From NCBI GenBank assembly GCA_029718625.1, contig CM056377.1, positions 97,208,998 to 97,272,997 of the forward strand: DNA of 64,000 bases. Reading direction: 5' to 3'. Positions 33,257-45,540 of the stretch are shown one piece after another; positions within the stretch are counted from its first letter, which is position 1; each line of letters starts with the position of its first letter. Under the pieces are notes generated by a model, which was given only the letters and a program-made list of their open reading frames with translations, did not search any database and was not told where the DNA came from. A program made the translations under genes and the position numbers. The DNA comes from Synaphobranchus kaupii. Its lineage: Eukaryota > Chordata > Actinopteri > Anguilliformes > Synaphobranchidae.

Positions 33257-34933
33257 TGTCATGGTTTTGACCCTGTTTCCCCATGCGGTCGTTTTCCTCG
33301 GTGGCCACGCGAGGGCGCTGCCCTGTTGGTAGATGCTTGCTCCGCCCTGCTGAGTTGGGGGAGTTTCTGTTTGAGCGTTTGCACCTGTGCGTAGTTACCT
33401 GAGAGACATATAAGCCTACCGTTTCCTTCGTTCGGGGCTTCGACATTAATTGTTGTTTGTTTATTGTTACGTACTGTGGTGTTTTTGTTGGCTGTGAGTT
33501 ATTCGTACCCTGTTGGCTACTCGCCTTTTGTTAACGTCTCTTTGTTTAGGCAGGGCTTATTTCTTGCTGGTTTTGTAGTGGATTATCTCGTAGAAGTTTG
33601 GGACTGTAAATCTCTGCTCTAGTTCGCCTGTGTGCGTTTTCCTCCATGTATGGAGATTTGGGCGATGTTCGGAACTGTAGTTCTGTTCGCCCCTCGGTGC
33701 ATGTCGTCTCATGGGAGATCTGGCATTTCGCTTCTGCTAGGTTGCTTAGCTTGTAGAAGTGTAGAGTAGCTGTTCTTTGTTCCCTTTCGCCGGTTAATGG
33801 TTTTCTTATTGAGAGACCTGGCGTGTTAGCTTCTACTCATTTCCGGGTTACGGTAAGCCAGTTAGTAGCTTCGGTACGTTTATTCCCTGTTTTGTTCTCC
33901 TTCTCATGGACTACATTCTCCTTTGTTGTGAGTCTGGGTTTTTTTTTACTTATTCCTTTACTGTGAGGCTAGGGCGTGTGTTTATTTAAGTTTGCGGTGT
34001 CTTTTGGTTAGTAAGTTATGGGACGACGGTGCTCCGTCGGCTCGCCTGTAAATGTCTCTCCCTCCTGGGAGATCGGGTGTTTGCCCAGGTACGTTTGCTG
34101 CATTGGACTGCGCACTTATTTAACTAGTCATAGAACGTTAAATCTCTGTTCTTGTTCGCCTCGTTACATTTCTCCTTATTAAGAGGCTAGGGCGCGTGTT
34201 TGATCTAGTTTGCGTGAGTCTCTGGTTAGTAAGTTATGGGACGACGGTGCTCCGTCGGCTCGCCTGTAAATGTCTCTCCCTCCTGGGAGATCGGGTGTTT
34301 GCCCAGGTACGTTTGCTGCATTGGACTGCGCACTTATTTAACTAGTCATAGAACGTTAAATCTCTGTTCTTGTTCGCCTCGTTACATTTCTCCTGTCTGA
34401 GAGGCAGGGCTTGTGCTTGTGTTAGTCAGTTAGCCGTTGGTTAAGGTGCAGCTGTCCTTTTCATCTTTTTGTACTTTCCTTCTCCGTGTATAGGAGATGT
34501 GGGCGATTCGGTTCGGAACTTTAGTTCTGTTCGTCCTTCGGTGCAATTCGTCTCTTAGGGAGACCGGTTGATGATGTTGGACATGTTTGCGTGTGACTGC
34601 AAGCCTTTAAGCCACGGAACGTTGGATCTGTTCCTCTCGCCTCCTCATACTATTGTATTATTTTTGCAGTGTTTGTGTTTTATGTTGTTTTTACACTCCC
34701 GCCCGTTATGTGTCTCGTTTCCGAGACAAGGCGCGTGTTTATTTCCGGCTGTTCAGATCCCTGTCTTTGCGCTCTACTGGGCGATTGGCAGTTAGCCGGT
34801 TAGTAGCGTTTTGTGTTCGTTGTCTTGTCTCCTTCCCTTATCTGCGGGGTATCCCGCCTTAGTGGCCTAAGGGCTTAATGAATCCCCTTGCTGCGTTTGG
34901 CTCCTCCCACCTCACACGACACGGCCCATTACA
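33257..34933 (+). repeat. LTR 2 (full, 1677 bp, two VNTR units)
   Basis: The TATA element is TATAAG at 33409-33414. The predicted RNA start and self-primer GGCTTCGACATT lie at 33436-33447, 27 bp from TATA. A short U3 of about 180 bp is followed by a very long R/U5-like part made of degenerate modules with TCTC...GAGA stem-loops and two copies of the 218-bp VNTR (near 34014 and 34232). No AATAAA was noticed within it. Confidence 0.9.
33409..33447 (+). promoter_or_regulatory. LTR promoter: TATA box and self-primer/start
   Basis: TATAAG is followed 27 bp later by GGCTTCGACATT, whose exact reverse complement stands at the start of every internal region. The same arrangement recurs in LTRs 3 to 6 (for example TATAAG at 43365-43370) and is absent from deleted LTR 1. 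Confidence 0.75.
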
Positions 34934-35528
34934 GAATGTCGAAGCCATTACCGGGGCCAGCGGCTTTTTTAGGGGTATTTTTTTTTACTAAGAGGGGTTT
35001 AATGGATAACTTTACGGTGTGTGTCTTGGTTAATTGTGAGTTTCCCTTGGTGTTTTTTGTTTTCCAGCTACCCTGGTAGGTAGGCGCCGAGTGGGCCAGT
35101 TAATCTCTTTTGGTTTCCCAGCGGCCCACTACTTTATTATTTTGCCTTTTTTATTTTCGGGGTAATCCTGGGTGGGGATTTTATCCCTGTCAGGGGTACG
35201 CATTCAAGGGCTTTGGTCTCGGTTTGTAGGCCATTGCCCTTGAGTTAAGCGTTTAAAGTTGCCTCTTGCCCGGCACGCCTCAGGAAGATAGGCTATAGTA
35301 AGGTTTTGGGTAGGTAGCCAGGAACCAGGGTGCTGAGGAGTTTCCTCCAGGGTGCTTGTAGCCGGGCACTTGTTAGTTCCACACCCCCCTCACCCTTAGT
35401 CCCACCCTCCCTTCCCTTCCAAAAAAAAATAAATATTTGTATGTATTTTGTCGGGTATTTCTCTCCAGGAACTTCCGCATGGTTTTTATTTCTGGGGTCG
35501 CCTGGGTCGCCCCTTAGAGGGGGGGTCC
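34934..35528 (+). repeat. Internal region 2
   Basis: 595 bp, non-coding. Primer-binding site at 34935-34946, polypurine tract before 35529. The poly(A) stretch near 35421 differs in length from the other copies. Confidence 0.9.
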
Positions 35529-37638
35529 TGTCATGGTTTTGACCCTGTTTCCCCATGCGGTCGTTTTCCTCGGTGGCCACGCGAGGGCGCTGCCCTGTTG
35601 GTAGATGCTTGCTCCGCCCTGCTGAGTTGGGGGAGTTTCTGTTTGAGCGTTTGCACCTGTGCGTAGTTACCTGAGAGACATATAAGCCTACCGTTTCCTT
35701 CGTTCGGGGCTTCGACATTAATTGTTGTTTGTTTATTGTTACGTACTGTGGTGTTTTTGTTGGCTGTGAGTTATTCGTACCCTGTTGGCTACTCGCCTTT
35801 TGTTAACGTCTCTTTGTTTAGGCAGGGCTTATTTCTTGCTGGTTTTGTAGTGGATTATCTCGTAGAAGTTTGGGACTGTAAATCTCTGCTCTAGTTCGCC
35901 TGTGTGCGTTTTCCTCCGTGTATGGAGATTTGGGCGATGTTCAGAACTGTAGTTCTGTTCGCCCCTCGGTGCATGTCGTCTCATGGGAGATCTGGCGTTT
36001 CGCTTCTGCTAGGTTGCTTAGCTTGTAGAAGTGTAGAGTAGCTGTTCTTTGTTCCCTTTCGCCGGTTAATGGTTTTCTTATTGAGAGACCTGGCGTGTTA
36101 GCTTCTACTCATTTCCGGGTTACGGTAAGCCAGTTAGTAGCTTCGGTACGTTTATTCCCTGTTTTGTTCTCCTTCTCATGGACTACGTTCTCCTTTGTTG
36201 TGAGTCGGGGTTTTTTTTTACTTATTCCTTTACTGTGAGGCTAGGGCGTGTGTTTATTTAAGTTCGCGGTGTCTTTTGGTTAGTAAGTTTTGGGACGACG
36301 GTGCCCCGTCGGCTCACCTGTAAAATGTTTCTCTCATGGGAGATCGGGTGTTTACCCAGGTATGTTTGCTGCATTAGACTGCGAACTTATTTAAGTAGCC
36401 ATGGAACGTTAAATCTTTGTTCCTGTTCGCCTCGTTATATTTCTCCTTATTAAGAGGCTAGGGCACGTGTTTGGTCTAGTTTGCGTGAGTCTCTGGTTAG
36501 TAAGTTATGGGACGACGGTGCTCCGTCGGCTCGCCTGTAAATGTCTCTCCCTCCTGGGAGATCGGGTGTTTGCCCAGGTACGTTTGCTGCATTGGACTGC
36601 GCACTTGTTAAACTAGCCATAGAACGTTAAGTCTGTTCCTGTTCGCCTCGTTACATTTCTCCTTATTAAGAGGCTAGGGCGCGTGTTTGATCTAGTTTGC
36701 GTGAGTCTCTGGTTAGTAAGTTATGGGACGACGGTGCTCCGTCGGCTCGCCTGTAAATGTCTCTCCCTCCTGGGAGATCGGGTGTTTGCCCAGGTACGTT
36801 TGCTGCATTGGACTGCGCACTTATTTAACTAGTCATAGAACGTTAAATCTCTGTTCTTGTTCGCCTCGTTACATTTCTCCTTATTAAGAGGCTAGGGCGC
36901 GTGTTTGATCTAGTTTGCGTGAGTCTCTGGTTAGTAAGTTATGGGACGACGGTGCTCCGTCGGCTCGCCTGTAAATGTCTCTCCCTCCTGGGAGATCGGG
37001 TGTTTGCCCAGGTACGTTTGCTGCATTGGACTGCGCACTTATTTAACTACTCATAGAACGTTAAATCTCTGTTCTTGTTCGCCTCGTTACATTTCTCCTG
37101 TCTGAGAGGCAGGGCTTGTGCTTGTGTTAGTCAGTTAGCCGTTGGTTAAGGTGCAGCTGTCCTTTTCATCTTTTTGTACTTTCCTTCTCCGTGTATAGGA
37201 GATGTGGGCGATTCGGTTCGGAACTTTAGTTCTGTTCGTCCTTCGGTGCAATTCGTCTCTTAGGGAGACCGGTTGATGATGTTGGACATGTTTGCGTGTG
37301 ACTGCAAGCCTTTAAGCCACGGAACGTTGGATCTGTTCCTCTCGCCTCCTCATACTATTGTATTATTTTTGCAGTGTTTGTGTTTTATGTTGTTTTTACA
37401 CTCCCGCCCGTTATGTGTCTCGTTTCCGAGACAGGGCGCGTGTTTATTTCCGGCTGTTCAGATCCCTGTCTTTGCGCTCTACTGGGCGATTGGCAGTTAG
37501 CCGGTTAGTAGCGTTTTGTGTTCGTTGTCTTGTCTCCTTCCCTTATCTGCGGGGTATCCCGCCTTAGTGGCCTAAGGGCTTAATGAATCCCCTTGCTGCG
37601 TTTGGCTCCTCCCACCTCACACGACACGCCCCATTACA
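35529..37638 (+). repeat. LTR 3 (2110 bp, four VNTR units)
   Basis: Full LTR with TATA and self-primer. It is longer than LTR 2 by 433 bp, two extra 218-bp units. The first unit is the diverged type (GGGACGACGGTGCCCC). Confidence 0.9.
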
Positions 37639-38233
37639 GAATGTCGAAGCCATTACCGGGGCCAGCGGCTTTTTTAGGGGTATTTTTTTTACTAAGAGGG
37701 GTTTAATGGATAACTTTACGGTGTGTGTCTTGGTTAATTGTGAGTTTCCCTTGGTGTTTTTTGTTTTCCAGCTACCCTGGTAGGTAGGCGCCGAGTGGGC
37801 CAGTTAATCTCTTTTGGTTTCCCAGCGGCCCACTACTTTATTATTTTGCCTTTTTTATTTTCGGGGTAATCCTGGGTGGGGATTTTATCCCTGTCAGGGG
37901 TACGCATTCAAGGGCTTTGGTCTCGGTTTGTAGGCCATTGCCCTTGAGTTAAGCGTTTAAAGTTGCCTCTTGCCCGGCACGCCTCAGGAAGATAGGCTAT
38001 AGTAAGGTTTTGGGTAGGTAGCCAGGAACCAGGGTGCTGAGGAGTTTCCTCCAGGGTGCTTGTAGCCGGGCACTTGTTAGTTCCACACCCCCCTCACCCT
38101 TAGTCCCACCCTCCCTTCCCTTCCAAAAAAAAATAAATATTTGTATGTATTTTGTCGGGTATTTCTCTCCAGGAACTTCCGCATGGTTTTTATTTCTGGG
38201 GTCGCCTGGGTCGCCCCTTAGAGGGGGGGGTCC
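37639..38233 (+). repeat. Internal region 3
   Basis: 595 bp, nearly identical to internal region 2. Primer-binding site at 37640-37651. Confidence 0.9.
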
Positions 38234-40343
38234 TGTCATGGTTTTGACCCTGTTTCCCCATGCGGTCGTTTTCCTCGGTGGCCACGCGAGGGCGCTGCCC
38301 TGTTGGTAGATGCTTGCTCCGCCCTGCTGAGTTGGGGGAGTTTCTGTTTGAGCGTTTGCACCTGTGCGTAGTTACCTGAGAGACATATAAGCCTACCGTT
38401 TCCTTCGTTCGGGGCTTCGACATTAATTGTTGTTTGTTTATTGTTACGTACTGTGGTGTTTTTGTTGGCTGTGAGTTATTCGTACCCTGTTGGCTACTCG
38501 CCTTTTGTTAACGTCTCTTTGTTTAGGCAGGGCTTATTTCTTGCTGGTTTTGTAGTGGATTATCTCGTAGAAGTTTGGGACTGTAAATCTCTGCTCTAGT
38601 TCGCCTGTGTGCGTTTTCCTCCGTGTATGGAGATTTGGGCGATGTTCAGAACTGTAGTTCTGTTCGCCCCTCGGTGCATGTCGTCTCATGGGAGATCTGG
38701 CGTTTCGCTTCTGCTAGGTTGCTTAGCTTGTAGAAGTGTAGAGTAGCTGTTCTTTGTTCCCTTTCGCCGGTTAATGGTTTTCTTATTGAGAGACCTGGCG
38801 TGTTAGCTTCTACTCATTTCCGGGTTACGGTAAGCCAGTTAGTAGCTTCGGTACGTTTATTCCCTGTTTTGTTCTCCTTCTCATGGACTACGTTCTCCTT
38901 TGTTGTGAGTCGGGGTTTTTTTTTACTTATTCCTTTACTGTGAGGCTAGGGCGTGTGTTTATTTAAGTTTGCGGTGTCTTTTGGTTAGTAAGTTTTGGGA
39001 CGACGGTGCCCCGTCGGCTCACCTGTAAAATGTTTCTCTCATGGGAGATCGGGTGTTTACCCAGGTATGTTTGCTGCATTAGACTGCAAACTTATTTAAG
39101 TAGCCATGGAACGTTAAATCTTTGTTCCTGTTCACCTCGTTATATTTCTCCTTATTAAGAGGCTAGGGCACGTGTTTGGTCTAGTTTGCGTGAGTCTCTG
39201 GTTAGTAAGTTATGGGACGACGGTGCTCCGTCGGCTCGCCTGTAAATGTCTCTCCCTCCTGGGAGATCGGGTGTTTGCCCAGGTACGTTTGCTGCATTGG
39301 ACTGCGCACTTGTTAAACTAGCCATAGAACGTTAAGTCTGTTCCTGTTCGCCTCGTTACATTTCTCCTTATTAAGAGGTTAGGGCGCGTGTTTGATCTAG
39401 TTTGCGTGAGTCTCTGGTTAGTAAGTTATGGGACGACGGTGCTCCGTCGGCTCGCCTGTAAATGTCTCTCCCTCCTGGGAGATCGGGTGTTTGCCCAGGT
39501 ACGTTTGCTGCATTGGACTGCGCACTTATTTAACTAGTCATAGAACGTTAAATCTCTGTTCTTGTTCGCCTCGTTACATTTCTCCTTATTAAGAGGCTAG
39601 GGCGCGTGTTTGATCTAGTTTGCGTGAGTCTCTGGTTAGTAAGTTATGGGACGACGGTGCTCCGTCGGCTCGCCTGTAAATGTCTCTCCCTCCTGGGAGA
39701 TCGGGTGTTTGCCCAGGTACGTTTGCTGCATTGGACTGCGCACTTATTTAACTAGTCATAGAACGTTAAATCTCTGTTCTTGTTCGCCTCGTTACATTTC
39801 TCCTGTCTGAGAGGCAGGGCTTGTGCTTGTGTTAGTCAGTTAGCCGTTGGTTAAGGTGCAGCTGTCCTTTTCATCTTTTTGTACTTTCCTTCTCCGTGTA
39901 TAGGAGATGTGGGCGATTCGGTTCGGAACTTTAGTTCTGTTCGTCCTTCGGTGCAATTCGTCTCTTAGGGAGACCGGTTGATGATGTTGGACATGTTTGC
40001 GTGTGACTGCAAGCCTTTAAGCCACGGAACGTTGGATCTGTTCCTCTCGCCTCCTCATACTATTGTATTATTTTTGCAGTGTTTGTGTTTTATGTTGTTT
40101 TTACACTCCCGCCCGTTATGTGTCTCGTTTCCGAGACAGGGCGCGTGTTTATTTCCGGCTGTTCAGATCCCTGTCTTTGCGCTCTACTGGGCGATTGGCA
40201 GTTAGCCGGTTAGTAGCGTTTTGTGTTCGTTGTCTTGTCTCCTTCCCTTATCTGCGGGGTATCCCGCCTTAGTGGCCTAAGGGCTTAATGAATCCCCTTG
40301 CTGCGTTTGGCTCCTCCCACCTCACACGACACGCCCCATTACA
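38234..40343 (+). repeat. LTR 4 (2110 bp, four VNTR units)
   Basis: Almost identical to LTR 3 in length and sequence. LTR 3 plus internal 3 and LTR 4 plus internal 4 look like a recent tandem duplication of one 2.7-kb unit. Confidence 0.9.
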
Positions 40344-40936
40344 GAATGTCGAAGCCATTACCGGGGCCAGCAGCTTTTTTAGGGGTATTTTTTTTACTAA
40401 GAGGGGTTTAATGGATAACTTTACGGTGTGTGTCTTGGTTAATTGTGAGTTTCCCTTGGTGTTTTTTGTTTTCCAGCTACCCTGGTAGGTAGGCGCCGAG
40501 TGGGCCAGTTAATCTCTTTTGGTTTCCCAGCGGCCCACTACTTTATTATTTTGCCTTTTTTATTTTCGGGGTAATCCTGGGTGGGGATTTTATCCCTGTC
40601 AGGGGTACGCATTCAAGGGCTTTGGTCTCGGTTTGTAGGCCATTGCCCTTGAGTTAAGCGTTTAAAGTTGCCTCTTGCCCGGCACGCCTCAGGAAGATAG
40701 GCTATAGTAAGGTTTTGGGTAGGTAGCCAGGAACCAGGGTGCTGAGGAGTTTCCTCCAGGGTGCTTGTAGCCGGGCACTTGTTAGTTCCACACCCCCCTC
40801 ACCCTTAGTCCCACCCTCCCTTCCCTTCCAAAAAAAAAAAATATTTGTATGTATTTTGTCGGGTATTTCTCTCCAGGAACTTCCGCATGGTTTTTATTTC
40901 TGGGGTCGCCTGGGTCGCCCCTTAGAGGGGGGGTCC
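40344..40936 (+). repeat. Internal region 4
   Basis: 593 bp, non-coding. Primer-binding site at 40345-40356. Confidence 0.9.
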
Positions 40937-42612
40937 TGTCATGGTTTTGACCCTGTTTCCCCATGCGGTCGTTTTCCTCGGTGGCCACGCGAGGGCGCTG
41001 CCCTGTTGGTAGATGCTTGCTCCGCCCTGCTGAGTTGGGGGAGTTTCTGTTTGAGCGTTTGCACCTGTGCGTAGTTACCTGAGAGACATATAAGCCTACC
41101 GTTTCCTTCGTTCGGGGCTTCGACATTAATTGTTGTTTGTTTATTGTTACGTACTGTGGTGTTTTTGTTGGCTGTGAGTTATTCGTACCCTGTTGGCTAC
41201 TCGCCTTTTGTTAACGTCTCTTTGTTTAGGCAGGGCTTATTTCTTGCTGGTTTTGTAGTGGATTATCTCGTAGAAGTTTGGGACTGTAAATCTCTGCTCT
41301 AGTTCGCCTGTGTGCGTTTTCCTCCATGTATGGAGATTTGGGCGATGTTCGGAACTGTAGTTCTGTTCGCCCCTCGGTGCATGTCGTCTCATGGGAGATC
41401 TGGCATTTCGCTTCTGCTAGGTTGCTTAGCTTGTAGAAGTGTAGAGTAGCTGTTCTTTGTTCCCTTTCGCCGGTTAATGGTTTTCTTATTGAGAGACCTG
41501 GCGTGTTAGCTTCTACTCATTTCCGGGTTACGGTAAGCCAGTTAGTAGCTTCGGTACGTTTATTCCCTGTTTTGTTCTCCTTCTCATGGACTACATTCTC
41601 CTTTGTTGTGAGTCGGGGTTTTTTTTTACTTATTCCTTTACTGTGAGGCTAGGGCGTGTGTTTATTTAAGTTTGCGGTGTCTTTTGGTTAGTAAGTTTTG
41701 GGACGACGGTGCCCCGTCGGCTCACCTGTAAAATGTTTCTCTCATGGGAGATCGGGTGTTTACCCAGGTATGTTTGCTGCATTAGACTGCAAACTTATTT
41801 AAGTAGCCATGGAACGTTAAATCTTTGTTCCTGTTCGCCTCGTTATATTTCTCCTTATTAAGAGGCTAGGGCGCGTGTTTGGTCTAGTTTGCGTGAGTCT
41901 CTGGTTAGTAAGTTATGGGACGACGGTGCTCCGTCGGCTCGCCTGTAAATGTCTCTCCCTCCTGGGAGATCGGGTGTTTGCCCAGGTACGTTTGCTGCAT
42001 TGGACTGCGCACTTATTTAACTAGTCATAGAACGTTAAATCTCTGTTCTTGTTCGCCTCGTTACATTTCTCCTGTCTGAGAGGCAGGGCTTGTGCTTGTG
42101 TTAGTCAGTTAGCCGTTGGTTAAGGTGCAGCTGTCCTTTTCATCTTTTTGTACTTTCCTTCTCCGTGTATAGGAGATGTGGGCGATTCGGTTCGGAACTT
42201 TAGTTCTGTTCGTCCTTCGGTGCAATTCGTCTCTTAGGGAGACCGGTTGATGATGTTGGACATGTTTGCGTGTGACTGCAAGCCTTTAAGCCACGGAACG
42301 TTGGATCTGTTCCTCTCGCCTCCTCATACTATTGTATTATTTTTGCAGTGTTTGTGTTTTATGTTGTTTTTACACTCCCGCCCGTTATGTGTCTCGTTTC
42401 CGAGACAGGGCGCGTGTTTATTTCCGGCTGTTCAGATCCCTGTCTTTGCGCTCTACTGGGCGATTGGCAGTTAGCCGGTTAGTAGCGTTTTGTGTTCGTT
42501 GTCTTGTCTCCTTCCCTTATCTGCGGGGTATCCCGCCTTAGTGGCCTAAGGGCTTAATGAATCCCCTTGCTGCGTTTGGCTCCTCCCACCTCACACGACA
42601 CGCCCCATTACA
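40937..42612 (+). repeat. LTR 5 (1676 bp, two VNTR units)
   Basis: Same length class as LTR 2, but its first VNTR unit is the diverged type as in LTRs 3, 4 and 6. This suggests mosaic exchange among copies. Confidence 0.9.
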
Positions 42613-43212
42613 GAATGTCGAAGCCATTACCGGGGCCAGCGGCTTTTTTAGGGGTATTTTTTTTACTAAGAGGGGTTTAATGGATAACTTTACGGTGTGT
42701 GTCTTGGTTAATTGTGAGTTTCCCTTGGTGTTTTTTGTTTTCCAGCTACCCTGGTAGGTAGGCGCCGAGTGGGCCAGTTAATCTCTTTTGGTTTCCCAGC
42801 GGCCCACTACTTTATTATTTTGCCTTTTTTATTTTCGGGGTAATCCTGGGTGGGGATTTTATCCCTGTCAGGGGTACGCATTCAAGGGCTTTGGTCTCGG
42901 TTTGTAGGCCATTGCCCTTGAGTTAAGCGTTTAAAGTTGCCTCTTGCCCGGCACGCCTCAGGAAGATAAGATAGGCTATAGTAAGGTTTTGGGTAGGTAG
43001 CCAGGAACCAGGGTGCTGAGGAGTTTCCTCCAGGGTGCTTGTAGCCGGGCACTTGTTAGTTCCACAACCCCCTCACCCTTAGTCCCACCCTCCCTTCCCT
43101 TCCCTTCCAAAAAAAAATATTTGTATGTATTTTGTCGGGTATTTCTCTCCAGGAACTTCCGCATGGTTTTTATTTCTGGGGTCGCCTGGGTCGCCCCTTA
43201 GAGGGGGGGTCC
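42613..43212 (+). repeat. Internal region 5
   Basis: 600 bp. Primer-binding site at 42614-42625. It has a private 5-bp duplication (GATAAGATAGG) near 42965 and ACAACCCC for ACACCCCC. Confidence 0.9.
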
Positions 43213-45540
43213 TGTCATGGTTTTGACCCTGTTTCCCCATGCGGTCGTTTTCCTCGGTGGCCACGCGAGGGCGCTGCCCTGTTGGTAGATGCTTGCTCCG
43301 CCCTGCTGAGTTGGGGGAGTTTCTGTTTGAGCGTTTGCACCTGTGCGTAGTTACCTGAGAGACATATAAGCCTACCGTTTCCTTCGTTCGGGGCTTCGAC
43401 ATTAATTGTTGTTTGTTTATTGTTACGTACTGTGGTGTTTTTGTTGGCTGTGAGTTATTCGTACCCTGTTGGCTACTCGCCTTTTGTTAACGTCTCTTTG
43501 TTTAGGCAGGGCTTATTTCTTGCTGGTTTTGTAGTGGATTATCTCGTAGAAGTTTGGGACTGTAAATCTCTGCTCTAGTTCGCCTGTGTGCGTTTTCCTC
43601 CATGTATGGAGATTTGGGCGATGTTCGGAACTGTAGTTCTGTTCGCCCCTCGGTGCATGTCGTCTCATGGGAGATCTGGCATTTCGCTTCTGCTAGGTTG
43701 CTTAGCTTGTAGAAGTGTAGAGTAGCTGTTCTTTGTTCCCTTTCGCCGGTTAATGGTTTTCTTATTGAGAGACCTGGCGTGTTAGCTTCTACTCATTTCC
43801 GGGTTACGGTAAGCCAGTTAGTAGCTTCGGTACGTTTATTCCCTGTTTTGTTCTCCTTCTCATGGACTACATTCTCCTTTGTTGTGAGTCGGGTTTTTTT
43901 TTTACTTATTCCTTTACTGTGAGGCTAGGGCGTGTGTTTATTTAAGTTTGCGGTGTCTTTTGGTTAGTAAGTTTTGGGACGACGGTGCCCCGTCGGCTCA
44001 CCTGTAAAATGTTTCTCTCATGGGAGATCGGGTGTTTACCCAGGTATGTTTGCTGCATTAGACTGCGAACTTATTTAAGTAGCCATGGAACGTTAAATCT
44101 TTGTTCCTGTTCGCCTCGTTATATTTCTCCTTATTAAGAGGCTAGGGCGCGTGTTTGGTCTAGTTTGCGTGAGTCTCTGGTTAGTAAGTTATGGGACGAC
44201 GGTGCTCCGTCGGCTCGCCTGTAAATGTCTCTCCCTCCTGGGAGATCGGGTGTTTGCCCAGGTACGTTTGCTGCTTTGGACTGCGCACTTGTTAAACTAG
44301 CCATAGAATGTTAAGTGTCTGTTCCTGTTCGCCTCGTTACATTTCTCCTTATTAAGAGGCTAGGGCGCGTGTTTGATCTAGTTTGCGTGAGTCTCTGGTT
44401 AGTAAGTTATGGGACGACGGTGCTCCGTCGGCTCGCCTGTAAATGTCTCTCCCTCCTGGGAGATCGGGTGTTTGCCCAGGTACGTTTGCTGCATTGGACT
44501 GCGCACTTGTTAAACTAGCCATAGAACGTTAAGTCTGTTCCTGTTCGCCTCGTTACATTTCTCCTTATTAAGAGGCTAGGGCGCGTGTTTGATCTAGTTT
44601 GCGCGAGTCTCTGGTTAGTAAGTTATGGGACGACGGTGCTCCGTCGGCTCGCCTGTAAATGTCTCTCCCTCCTGGGAGATTGGGTGTTTGCCCAGGTACG
44701 TTTGCTGCATTGGACTGCGCACTTATTTAACTAGTCATAGAACGTTAAATCTCTGTTCTTGTTCGCCTCGTTACATTTCTCCTTATTAAGAGGCTAGGGC
44801 GCGTGTTTGATCTAGTTTGCGTGAGTCTCTGGTTAGTAAGTTATGGGACGACGGTGCTCCGTCGGCTCGCCTGTAAATGTCTCTCCCTCCTGGGAGATCG
44901 GGTGTTTGCCCAGGTACGTTTGCTGCATTGGACTGCGCACTTATTTAACTAGTCATAGAACGTTAAATCTCTGTTCTTGTTCGCCTCGTTACATTTCTCC
45001 TGTCTGAGAGGCAGGGCTTGTGCTTGTGTTAGTCAGTTAGCCGTTGGTTAAGGTGCAGCTGTCCTTTTCATCTTTTTGTACTTTCCTTCTCCGTGTATAG
45101 GAGATGTGGGCGATTCGGTTCGGAACTTTAGTTCTGTTCGTCCTTCGGTGCAATTCGTCTCTTAGGGAGACCGGTTGATGATGTTGGACATGTTTGCATG
45201 TGACTGCAAGCCTTTAAGCCACGGTACGTTGGATCTGTTCCTCTCGCCTCCTCATACTATCGTATTATTTTTGCAGTGTTTGTGTTTTATGTTGTTTTTA
45301 CGCTCCCGCCCGTTATGTGTCTCGTTTCCGAGACAGAGCGCGTGTTTATTTCCGGCTGTTCAGATCCCTGTCTTTGCGCTCTACTGGGCGATTGGCAGTT
45401 AGCCGGTTAGTAGCGTTTTGTGTTCGTTGTCTTGTCTCCTTCCCTTATCTGCGGGGTATCCCGCCTTAGTGGCCTAAGGGCTTAATGAATCCCCTTGCTG
45501 CGTTTGGCTCCTCCCACCTCACACGACACGCCCCATTACA
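43213..45540 (+). repeat. LTR 6 (3'-most, 2328 bp, five VNTR units)
   Basis: Longest LTR. It ends CCCATTACA exactly at the ATAAT target duplication. Its last 350 bp carry several private changes (GTTTGCATG, TACGCTCCCG, GACAGAGCGCG) not present in the inner copies. Confidence 0.9.
44160..44985 (+). repeat. 218-bp VNTR within LTR (best example, LTR 6)
   Basis: Unit of 217-218 bp beginning TTAGTAAGTTATGGGACGAC. Each unit has two perfect stem-loops, CGACGG-TGCT-CCGTCG and TCTCCC-TCCT-GGGAGA. Copy number is 2, 4, 4, 2 and 5 in LTRs 2 to 6. Confidence 0.9.

Noticed and set aside
32270..45402. Many ORFs of 60-141 codons repeated through the LTR array on both strands
   Set aside because: They recur only because the DNA recurs. 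They show no gag, protease, RT, integrase or other domain, differ by frameshifts between copies, and overlap on both strands. I treat the array as non-coding.
32282..45540. Reading the array as six independent LTR insertions or as segmental duplication of genomic DNA
   Set aside because: No internal junction shows a target duplication or flanking host sequence. Only the outermost ends do.
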